From: Plasmodium coatneyi
Lineage: Eukaryota; Apicomplexa; Aconoidasida; Haemosporida; Plasmodiidae
NCBI RefSeq assembly: GCF_001680005.1
Contig: NC_033567.1
Location: 3,100,001-3,164,000 of the forward strand
Length of the DNA: 64,000 nucleotides
Direction of reading: 5' to 3'
The notes beneath the pieces are model-generated. The model worked only from the letters and a program-made list of their open reading frames with translations. It did no database searches and was not told the DNA's origin. The translations under genes were made by a program, and so were the position numbers. Below, piece after piece: positions 34,937-43,154 of the stretch (position 1 is the first letter of the stretch; every line of letters begins with the position of its first letter).

Positions 34937-36685
34937 CTAGCCCAATTCGAGGATGTCTGTGCCGGCCGCGCCCTCCTCCGTGTCGTCGAAGAAGCCACTG
35001 CGCGTGATGAACTCGATGCACTTGATCAGCTTTTTCTCGTACAGGTAAATTTCCTTTTTCATCAGCTGGTACAGCAAAGGAGACTTCCTGTGAATGTTTA
35101 GCGTGTCTATAAGTTGCCTTTGTTTAAATGGTCTCCTTCGCATATTCGTTTGGTAATGCTTCCCCATGGGGTTGTTAAAAAGGGGATAGTAACTATTTTC
35201 ATACATATTTTGCAAGCTATTTTGTTCCAGCTTGGTTAAGAGGGGAACGAAAATGGATTTCTCCCACTTATTGTTAAAGTATATATTTCGCCCGACAGCT
35301 GAGCAGTAGCTCTCAAATAATAATTCCTCAATTAGGCAATTTGGCTTCTTTTTTTTTTTTTTTTTTCCATTTTCATTATTCTCCTTGTGGATGGCTATTT
35401 TTTCTCTCGTTGGATAGTTTTTTTTCCTCTCCTGAATCCACTTTTCAATTTCTTTGGAGTCGTTCAGGATTTCTTCATCCTTGTCATTCTTTATATGGTT
35501 TAGCAGGTGGACATCCAAATCGTCAATGCTGTAAATCTGCCCGCAGTTATCTATGGGGCACTTTATATGCTCACTTTGGTTGTGTTCCTGCAGCTTATCT
35601 GCTTCGATATTTACATCACAATGGTGGCAAAAAATGAACTTACTATTTTCTTTACTTTTTTTTATCTGCGCATTTATTTCTTTCAGGCCAACTCCATCAT
35701 CATCATCACCATCACCGTCATCCGTTATGTTTCCCTTTTTCGGATTTGTTTCCACGTGTTTGGACTCACCAACAATTGGAAGATTTATTTTTTGTCTTTT
35801 TTTCCCACCATGCTTCTTAACTGATGAGCATTGCTGCCCATGTCGTTCTTCAGTCGATTTCTTCCAATGGGTGATCCCCCTCACTGAACGGTTAATGTGC
35901 TGTGGGGCTACAGACGACTTCGTCGAAGGGAACCCCACACGGTTGTTGCTTTTGTGGAAGTTGTACGAACCTCTCATCGGGGGGTTCTGCCCATGGGCAT
36001 AATTTCCACTCTCGTAGGAGTTATCCATTGTGTGATTTATCCAGTGGTTACCGTCTGCTGTGTTCGCATTGTCCACCATGTTGGTACTTCCCTGGTAGGG
36101 ATCTTCCATATCTTCATTATCGCCACTTGTGGTGCCCATTTGGAGGAACCCATTACGGTACACCCCCCTGGGTTGTGCATAGACTGATTGTGGCGGAGGA
36201 GGCATTGCCCTACTAGGGCCATTATACAGACGGACGTTCCCCCTTTCGGAAGCCTGCTCGGGGGCGCCACTATAGTGATACCCGCCACTGCCTGTCCCAC
36301 TACCGTCGTCCGCGTAACCATTCCCGTAGGAGGAAAAATAATTTTTTAAATAATTTCCATCTGGTGCTAGTGGTCCGTACGAAGGTTGCTCACGTTGGTA
36401 ACCCTCCGTGTGGTTGGTCCTCCAGCGATTGTTGCTGGTCCAGTGTTGACTTTGCGCGCTGGGTGTTTCTCCCCAGGGGCGTCTGCCTATGCGATTATTA
36501 TGAGGGTTTCCTCTTGGGCGCCAATAGGAGGCACCCCTATTCTGCATGGGCCAATTGGGGGAATGCCCACATGGTGGAGAAGCCCATTTGGGGGTCTGAC
36601 TACTTTGTCTTGGCCCGTTCTGTACAGCTCCTTCTTCCGCGCGAAAGTGACCTCCGTAATTGTTATTCCCTTCATCTTGGCTCAT
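34937..36685 (-). CDS. NUFIP1-domain zinc-finger protein (box C/D snoRNP assembly factor candidate)
   Basis: A single exon of 582 aa from the ATG at 36685 (MSQDEGNNN). The first 340 residues are Gly/Asn/Tyr/Gln-rich and look disordered. A finger-like segment follows at about 345-395 (FCHHCDVNIEADKLQEHNQSEH, then CPIDNCGQ with HLLNH), an atypical pair of C2H2-type fingers. Directly after it is the NUFIP1 conserved motif, DSKEIEKWIQERKKNYPT (about 410-430), which in human NUFIP1 and yeast Rsa1 binds Snu13/15.5K. Those proteins scaffold box C/D snoRNP assembly with the R2TP/HSP90 machinery. The C-terminal 130 residues are a Plasmodium-looking helical extension (LIEELLFESYCSAVGRNIYF) that I do not recognise. 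A Lys/Asn run encoded by an A-rich stretch separates the two parts. The start codon faces the Mcm10-like gene across 1.7 kb. Confidence 0.85.
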   Translation of the reverse strand: MSQDEGNNNYGGHFRAEEGAVQNGPRQSSQTPKWASPPCGHSPNWPMQNRGASYWRPRGNPHNNRIGRRPWGETPSAQSQHWTSNNRWRTNHTEGYQREQPSYGPLAPDGNYLKNYFSSYGNGYADDGSGTGSGGYHYSGAPEQASERGNVRLYNGPSRAMPPPPQSVYAQPRGVYRNGFLQMGTTSGDNEDMEDPYQGSTNMVDNANTADGNHWINHTMDNSYESGNYAHGQNPPMRGSYNFHKSNNRVGFPSTKSSVAPQHINRSVRGITHWKKSTEERHGQQCSSVKKHGGKKRQKINLPIVGESKHVETNPKKGNITDDGDGDDDDGVGLKEINAQIKKSKENSKFIFCHHCDVNIEADKLQEHNQSEHIKCPIDNCGQIYSIDDLDVHLLNHIKNDKDEEILNDSKEIEKWIQERKKNYPTREKIAIHKENNENGKKKKKKKPNCLIEELLFESYCSAVGRNIYFNNKWEKSIFVPLLTKLEQNSLQNMYENSYYPLFNNPMGKHYQTNMRRRPFKQRQLIDTLNIHRKSPLLYQLMKKEIYLYEKKLIKCIEFITRSGFFDDTEEGAAGTDILELG

Positions 36686-37846
36686 TTTTTCTCCCACTTT
36701 TGCGCCAATATATTTTTTTCTTTTTTTATCGAACGGGGTAACAAATGCAGCGCGTAAAAATGGAATAATTCTTCATTTTTCTTGTCCTGCGGTTGAGCAA
36801 AGGCACAAAGGATGTTGTAGCATTCGTTCGGAGTTGCTACTATAGTGGCTTTGCTTTCTCCACAATTACATTGACCTTCTCAAAAAAAAAGTATTTAAAT
36901 AGGCAAAAAAGAAAGTCAATTATATTTCGTGTTATCCATTTCGCATACAAGATGGTGTTTCTTTTTTATTCTAATTTTTTTCCCGTTTTCGCGCCATGCA
37001 TTTATTATGTCAACATAACAACGGCGGGGGCGCTCCGCGGGTCGTCCTTTTTTTTTCTTTTTAAATTTTTGCAGAAGAAAAAAAAAAAAAATGGAGGAAA
37101 TGCCAAACGAGGATGTATTTTTTTTTTTTTTTTTTTTTGTGCCCACGCAGAAATGCTATCTGTAAATATGCCATATGGACATCACGCAGATTCTTAACGC
37201 GCTCATGCATATATAGCTGGCTAATGGGCAACCAGGTTAAAGATTAAATCAGTCTGCACGAAATGAGGAATTTCACCAAATGAACCCCGTCCCCAACAGT
37301 ATGACTACATGGTGATGGGAAAAATAGGAACATTCGCATATACGTACATTTCGCGTTACGGAAGTTGCCAACAATTTTGGAACCAAAGGATTTACTTCTT
37401 TTCTCCATGGGGAAGAGAAAGAGAGAAACCTCCTTTTATCCACGCACTTAAACTTTTCTTAAAAAAAAAAAAAAATGTTCAAATGTTAGAGAAGGGATAT
37501 ACCCCTTTTCTTGCACTCTGTGCTACGCCTCCTTCCACCTTATCGATATGGCAACCTTAGTAAGGGGAGACGTATTCATTTTTCTCTTATATTTTGCGAT
37601 GCTATAATATATGGCAACGATGGACCCAGTTCACAACACTCATTGGGTGAGCTCCCACTTAGCATAATAATAATTGCGGTGCTAGTCGTTTTTTTGCAAA
37701 AATAAGTGTTTTCTTCTAGGGGAGCATTGCTGCGATGGTATTACTTCCACCATCAAGGATCCTCCCCCCCCTCCAACACACACATACGAAATAATCCACT
37801 GTTCAACAAAATCGCAAATCCATTATGTGCGTGATAGTATCACAGT

Positions 37847-37945
37847 GGTGTAGAAATTGTTGCCAGGAGTTTGGACTCCTTGTAGTTTAACCACCGTTGG
37901 TATGCACCTCCGCTTGGCGAACTCCGAAGCGCTACACCTTTTTTT
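37847..37945 (+). ncRNA. Candidate small structured RNA with closing stem, internal hairpins and terminal U-run
   Basis: GGTGTAG at 37847-37853 pairs perfectly with CTACACC at 37932-37938, and seven T residues follow at once (37939-37945), like an RNA polymerase III terminator. Within the enclosed segment are hairpins at 37865-37880 (AGGAGT/ACTCCT, tetraloop TTGG), 37890-37901 (ACCA/TGGT) and 37911-37931 (CGCTT/AAGCG with GG/CC inside). Together these give a four-way, cloverleaf-like layout about 92 nt long. It is not a canonical tRNA: there is no proper D loop, no T-loop GGTTCRA and no seven-base anticodon loop. It could be a Pol III RNA of unknown function, a decayed tRNA, or coincidence. 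Confidence 0.3.
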
Positions 37946-38053
37946 ATGCCCCTCCAACATATTTAACAAAAAGACAGACGTGATCAAAGCACAAGCACGA
38001 TTTCTCTGCCTGCTTCCCCTCAGCGTTTTTACGTGACTACTTTGCACATTCGC

Positions 38054-38079
38054 AAAAAAAAAAAAAAAAAAAAAAAAAA
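38054..38079. repeat. Poly(A) tract, about 26 nt
   Basis: Uninterrupted A homopolymer on the plus strand in the shared NUFIP1/Mcm10 upstream region. Confidence 0.9.
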
Positions 38080-38384
38080 GTGAAAATCATCTGCAGTAGC
38101 AGGAACGAAATACAAAAAAGGCTTCTCAAAGTTAACACCTGTTTAGCTAAGAAGTTGTCCACAATGAGGAGGTAAAAAATATGCGAATATGAGGATAAAT
38201 AAAACTGCAAAAAAGTGACACGCCACTGTCTTTGCCTGCATTTGTGTAGCTAGCCATTTTTTTTTTTTTTTTATGCTAGCCAAAGTGAGGCACATACGGA
38301 CATTGTCCCCACGGCCTACCCGTTGAACAGTCTCTCTCCTTCCTCTGCATTGTGTGACTTTTTCAAGTTGGTCGCCTCAACCAA

Positions 38385-39983
38385 ATGGATAACACCAAAG
38401 GGGGAGAAGAGCACGAAAGCGAAGAAGTTGTAGTGCTTGCCAGCGAGGAAGATGGAGCCACCCCAGCCCCGCAAGTCCTACATGGCAACAAATTAAAGGC
38501 GAACGAAATCGAGCTGGAGCTGAAGGAGTGGAAAACGAATAAGGAGGACTGTCAGTCCTTTCTGAAAAACAAAACAATCATGAGTTTCGCAGATTATATA
38601 TCCAAATACGACAGCGAAATTAAGAAAAAAAAAGATGAAGAGGAAATTGTCATCATCTGCACCATTGTCAATATACCTTACCAAGTCAGGAAGTACAATA
38701 ATGAAAAATTTATTTTCTGGGACATTTCCGATTTGCAAAACACACAATCCAGGATTTTCCTCACGGGAGAAATTTGCGAACAATTTGAAGCGGAAAAAGA
38801 AGGAGCCGTTATCGCCCTTGTCAACCCAGTTGTGAAGGACAAGGATCCACAGTATTATAACTCCAGGTTGTTAGAAGTGTTGGACAAAACAAATTTAAAA
38901 GTTATTGGATTAATCGATAAATTGGAAAGGTGTAAGGGAAGGAAGCGAAATGGGGAGAGCTGCAAAATTGTCATTTACACGCCGCTCTTTGGCCACTTTT
39001 GCAAGTACCACGTTAAGCAGGATCGAACAAAACGAGGGAAGAAAAAGTACGGCAAAAGCTCCAGGTATGTGGAAGTGGGACCAATTACGTGGGACGAGGG
39101 GGAAGAAGCGGCAGCGGTGGATGAAGTGAACGAAGCGGATGGAAAGGAGAACGGCTCCTCCACTACCACCACGGAGGCAGAGAAGAAGAAGACGAAGAAG
39201 AAAAAGAAAAAGGAAGACACAGGCGGTACAGACGCTACAGGTGGAGAATCCTTCGACGTCGAATCCATCATAGGCATGTACACAAACAAAATAGAAGTAA
39301 AGGATAAAAAGAAAAAAAAGGAACTGGTGGAAAACAGAATAAAAGAACTGGACAACTTTTCAAAGCTAACGAATGACGGACTTGATCTGGAGCTCCTGAA
39401 CAGTAAGGAACCCACGGAAAAGGAAGAACCCTCAACGACGCAGAAATCTGCCAACACTATCCTAACAGAACAGTGCCCCGAACTTATACACTTAATTAAC
39501 AAATCGAATAAGACGGATGAAGACGAACAAGAAGTTAGTCAACAGGAAAAATTAAGAATTAAGGAAGAATCTCGAAAAAAAAATGAACAGCTAGCTGCAT
39601 CCAATGAAGAAAAGCTAAAAAAAAAGTTTGACAATTTCTTAGTCAAATTAATTGAGTTACAAAAATCGAAAGACGAAAATGATGTGAAGACTCTCCTAAA
39701 GGGGCTCATTTACGTAACCAATAATTTCCAATTTAGCTTAAAGCATGTAAGCAGCTCCAATATCTTTGACGTGTGCTACAAACTTATGGATCACAGGAGT
39801 GAGGAAGTTGCCATCGCGGCTCTGAAATTCAAGAGGAAAATTAACACCCTCTATATTGATTACTACAAAGATAGGCTTAAGAGACAGAAAGTTAAGCAAT
39901 CTGCGAAGGAAGGTCAGGACCCTGCTCACGTGGAGGTGGACAAAGGCGAACAGAACAAGCAGGACCAGCAGGTGTGTGCATAA
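38385..39983 (+). CDS. Mcm10-like DNA replication factor with OB-fold and CCCH zinc finger
   Basis: A single exon of 532 aa. After an acidic N-terminus, residues about 60-175 read as an OB-fold (IVIICTIVNIPYQVR, KFIFWDISDL, RIFLTGEI, VIALVNPVV, YYNSRLLEVLD). This leads into a zinc finger with ligands C183, C193, C206 and H209 (ERCKGRKRNGESC, HFCKYHV), the spacing and context of the Mcm10 internal domain. Mcm10 binds single- and double-stranded DNA and helps activate the CMG helicase and recruit polymerase alpha. The middle (about 220-400) is charged low-complexity with Lys/Glu runs. Residues about 410-500 form a helical segment (LLKGLIYVTNNFQFSLKHVSSS, EVAIAALKFKRKI) reminiscent of TFIIS N-terminal/LW domains and unlike the usual Mcm10 C-terminus. 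Confidence is high for the OB-zinc core and lower for the C-terminal domain. Confidence 0.85.
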   Translation: MDNTKGGEEHESEEVVVLASEEDGATPAPQVLHGNKLKANEIELELKEWKTNKEDCQSFLKNKTIMSFADYISKYDSEIKKKKDEEEIVIICTIVNIPYQVRKYNNEKFIFWDISDLQNTQSRIFLTGEICEQFEAEKEGAVIALVNPVVKDKDPQYYNSRLLEVLDKTNLKVIGLIDKLERCKGRKRNGESCKIVIYTPLFGHFCKYHVKQDRTKRGKKKYGKSSRYVEVGPITWDEGEEAAAVDEVNEADGKENGSSTTTTEAEKKKTKKKKKKEDTGGTDATGGESFDVESIIGMYTNKIEVKDKKKKKELVENRIKELDNFSKLTNDGLDLELLNSKEPTEKEEPSTTQKSANTILTEQCPELIHLINKSNKTDEDEQEVSQQEKLRIKEESRKKNEQLAASNEEKLKKKFDNFLVKLIELQKSKDENDVKTLLKGLIYVTNNFQFSLKHVSSSNIFDVCYKLMDHRSEEVAIAALKFKRKINTLYIDYYKDRLKRQKVKQSAKEGQDPAHVEVDKGEQNKQDQQVCA

Positions 39984-40906
39984 ATTCGGCGGAAAAGTAA
40001 ATTACCTTCACATTTTTTTTTTGTGAAGTGGTGGATCTGATTTGATCACCTCGTCGTTTCGCATCACTCTTTTTTTTTTTTTGTAATTTTCGCAATTTTT
40101 TTGAAGTTAATATTTTTGACATATCCACGTGCGTGATTAGCCTAGTGGGTGTGCTTTCTTTTTCTGTTTACAACGTCACACGCGTATACCACGCGCAAAT
40201 GTTTTGTATATAATGTCCCTTTTGAGGAACAACCTTCCCCTCCAACGCATAAACGTAATTGCAAACGCGGGAGAGACACCTCCTAAACTAATCACTCATC
40301 AAAGCAGAAAGGCAAAAAAAAAAAAAGGTGATATTTTTATGCCTATAAAACGGATTGCACCTTTGTTTCCTCTTTCTGGACATGTCCCTTGGTTAGTATC
40401 CCCTTCTTTTTGGTACATTCCAGTTTTCCATTTTTGCTTGAACAAAACGGCATTGCGACGTAAGCACAATTCTGTTGCGAGTTGTTGGTTCCCCTCTTTT
40501 CCACGTGCCAAATTGTTTTATTTCTACAAGTGCGTATGTACAAAATGTTTGCCCATTTACCTACTTGTATATTTTTCCTGCACACAGGAGTGGGGAATAA
40601 GCCGTCAAGTTCCTTTCCCCGATAACCGTTTATCCCCCCGGGGGTACAGCTAGCTTTTTTTTTTTTTTTTTTTGTTCATATTTTTACATGAACAAAATGT
40701 AAAAAAAAAAAAAACCTTCAAATGGCTTTATTTGGAGAAAACACTTTCACGACATCTCGTTTTAATCTCTCAAAATACACTACGCTGCTAAACAAATTAG
40801 AACAGTTTTATTTGGGCTACCCCCTTTGGTTGTCATTCACCACACAAAGCGAATACTAACAGCGCTCGCATAAATCACATCCCCCTTTCGTCGCGTTATC
40901 ACCAAA
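39984..40906. other. Intergenic region downstream of the Mcm10-like gene
   Basis: About 0.9 kb with short A/T runs (40071-40081, 40314-40324, 40655-40672). I see no gene in it. Confidence 0.55.
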
Positions 40907-41248
40907 ATGACCATTGAAATCCCCCTACTGTTATCATCTACATTTCCCATAATATGGAAAACAGGTCTGGCGCAACTTTCCTTCGCCAAAACGGGTGGCT
41001 CATTAGCCGCTCTGAAGGGGACATCCCTGTTGCTGAGTAAAGTGGCCTCAACGAGCAAAGGGGGACTCCTGGCTTCCACCTCCACCCAGATTGACAATAT
41101 AAAAGAGGCAGCACAAAAATTAATCGAAGAAATAGAAAAGAACGTCAACTTGAGCTTACTCTTTTACAATATTGAGGAGGAGGAAACGGCGGGCTACTAC
41201 TTAATGAAAAGGAGGCAAGAACACGAGAAGGAGGTGCTCACCGGGTGA
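40907..41248 (+). CDS. Small hypothetical protein, 113 aa
   Basis: Open from an ATG in context CAAAATGAC to a TGA at 41246-41248. Residues 1-60 are rich in Ala, Leu, Ser and Thr with mild hydrophobicity (LLLSSTFPIIWKTG). Residues 60-113 look like an amphipathic helix or coiled coil (IDNIKEAAQKLIEEIEKN) with a charged end (RRQEHEKEVL). The composition is balanced and unlike homopolymer translation, so I think it is real. I do not recognise the family. The stop overlaps a donor-like GGGTGAGC, so the frame might instead continue through an intron into another exon. Transcripts would decide this. Confidence 0.5.
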   Translation: MTIEIPLLLSSTFPIIWKTGLAQLSFAKTGGSLAALKGTSLLLSKVASTSKGGLLASTSTQIDNIKEAAQKLIEEIEKNVNLSLLFYNIEEEETAGYYLMKRRQEHEKEVLTG

Positions 41249-42499
41249 GCGGTGGTAGAAGCGGAACAGGAGATACGGGCAAATCAGCAGGAAGACGAAG
41301 ACAGATCAATTGACGTCAAAATGGCGAGACGCCAAAACAGATGCAGACATCCTCCAAGAAGTTATTATCACGTGAAGGAGTGGGTGACATTCTCTTTTGA
41401 ATGAAGCTAAGGGACAACCTCACCATGATCATTCGCCAACGCGTACTCACGCGTTTGCATAATTGCGCTTCTTTAAAAGGTGTAAAAAGTGAGCTGCAGT
41501 TTATATAGTTGTAAATTTTTAAAGGCATCCCACGTATGCATATGCACATATCTGTGTGCACTTTTTCCCTTTTTGCATTTTCTGCCTCACCAGAGTAAAT
41601 CATCAATTATCCTGTTGACATTTTCCTTTTTTCAAAAGGAAAAACCAACTCTTTTTCATGCCAAGTCATTTGTTTACGCTAACGAAAATCGTAGCAGCCT
41701 TTTTATGTGTACCCTCCGTGAGGTTTTCCTTTTGTTATTTCAACAGTTGCGGTTTAAAAAGGCAGCTGGCCTACGCGCAGGGGGGCCTCCCTGTGTGCGC
41801 ACGAAAAAAAGGACAAACCGTAGAACCACGTAGGGAGGAACCATCCGCGTAGTTCATATGAACAGATGTATATACGCCACATGTATAGACACATTTGGAC
41901 GCATTTGCGTTTACTTACCCGCTTCTTCGAAATTTGCCTCTCATGGGGAAGTTCGCAGACACAGCCGTTACAACGATGAACCACGTCGATCGGAACAGTG
42001 AAACGGCAAGTGGCACGCTTAGCACCTCTGCTTCTACAAAACATGGCGTCATTTCGACAGTGCTACAAAAAAATGGGAACTCACGAAGGCAGACCAAAGT
42101 GGCCAGACTAACGGCGGCATTCGCGTGAGCCAAAATGGTCCAAATGTGGAGTTTCAAAATAATTCGTCACAAAGTAGGTGTACCATTTGGTGTATGGGGG
42201 GGACCAAAAAAGGAAGCGTTGTAAATCTTGGCTATTGTTTAGCGTGACAATTTTCCCGCACCAAAAAATAATCAAAGGAGAAATGAAGCTGTGATAGTAG
42301 GGGGGAATACATGACGTGAAAAAAAAAAAAATAATAAAATAAAATAAAAAATAAAATGAATGAACAGAGCCAGGCTAAATAAATGCTCACGTAAAGGCGG
42401 CATAAATTAGCGCAGTTTGTTGCCGCCCCACGTGTAAACGGTAAAAATAACAGAGGCGAAGAGAGCAAGAGACATCGCTTCTAGCATCTAGCAAATCGG

Positions 42500-42530
<31 letters not shown>

Positions 42531-43154
42531 TTTAAATAAATATGTATGCATATATGCATAGCTACTGTTTGCCAATTTGTAAAAAAAAGCATTAAACGGA
42601 GGCGGAGGCCTGCATATAAATATAGCTAAAATATATGCGTGCATATACCCATATATATATTTATATGTACATACATACGCGTTGGAGCACCTTTGCGCGG
42701 CCTTCATTTTAAACCCCACGCACAGTTACGCACTGCGAAAATGCGGAAAAAAGGGAATGCGCAGAGCAGCATCGTTTAATTAATCAGTCTGTTCCTTCGC
42801 CCGCAGGTAAGAAGAGATTTTTCCCCCCATATAAAGTAAAAAAAAGATACTTGGAATTTTTTGTTCCTTATTTCGCCGCCGAAGCAGAGAAACGCGTTAA
42901 CGTGGGATCCTCCCAAATGGCATAAAAGCGGATGCATGTAGATCGAATGATTCATGCCTTTGCGGCGTGGCAATTATTAACACGTTAACTGGTTCAAATG
43001 CGTATAGGCAATTTATTCCATGTACCGGAAAGTATATAAAAGAACCCCCCCTTTTTGGTGAATACCCCTTTGAGTGAACAACCACGTGTGGCAGCGTGTA
43101 TATAACCTTTTCACTCCCTCTGTGCCATTTGCCCACAGGGGAGCTCCCCTCAAA
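41249..43154. other. Intergenic region before the Asn/FG-rich protein gene
   Basis: About 1.9 kb. A 61-codon ATG-started frame at 41943-42128 is balanced in composition but has no motif, so I leave it uncalled. A-runs lie at 42318-42330 and 42499-42524. Just before 43155 the sequence reads as a pyrimidine-rich tract ending TTGCCCACAG, which looks like a 3' splice site and suggests an intron in the 5' UTR of the downstream gene. Confidence 0.5.

Larger units (their letters stand above)
36686..38384. other. Head-to-head intergenic region (NUFIP1-like / Mcm10-like)
   Basis: About 1.7 kb that must contain both divergent promoters. Homopolymers occur at 37079-37091, 37119-37138, 37460-37473, 38054-38079 and 38258-38272. 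A GC-richer island at about 37829-37945 is annotated separately as a possible small RNA gene. No protein-coding gene is supported. Confidence 0.55.

Noticed and set aside
37847..37938. Reading the cloverleaf-like element as a tRNA, including selenocysteine tRNA
   Set aside because: On neither strand is there a D-loop GG pair, a T-loop GGTTCRA or a seven-base anticodon loop flanked by a five-pair stem. Only the closing stem and overall length fit.
38975..39502. 175-codon minus-strand frame
   Set aside because: Antisense shadow of the Lys/Glu-rich middle of the Mcm10-like protein, with Phe/Ser homopolymers as expected.
41943..42128. 61-codon ATG-started plus-strand frame with Thr/Ser-rich composition
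   Set aside because: Too short, no motif, and I found no convincing splice path to the small gene at 40907. It remains possible as an exon.
43074..43154. A 27-residue upstream extension of the FG-rich protein
   Set aside because: The extension contains a pyrimidine tract ending CCCACAG, which looks like a splice acceptor, and the ATG at 43155 begins the Asn-rich sequence cleanly.
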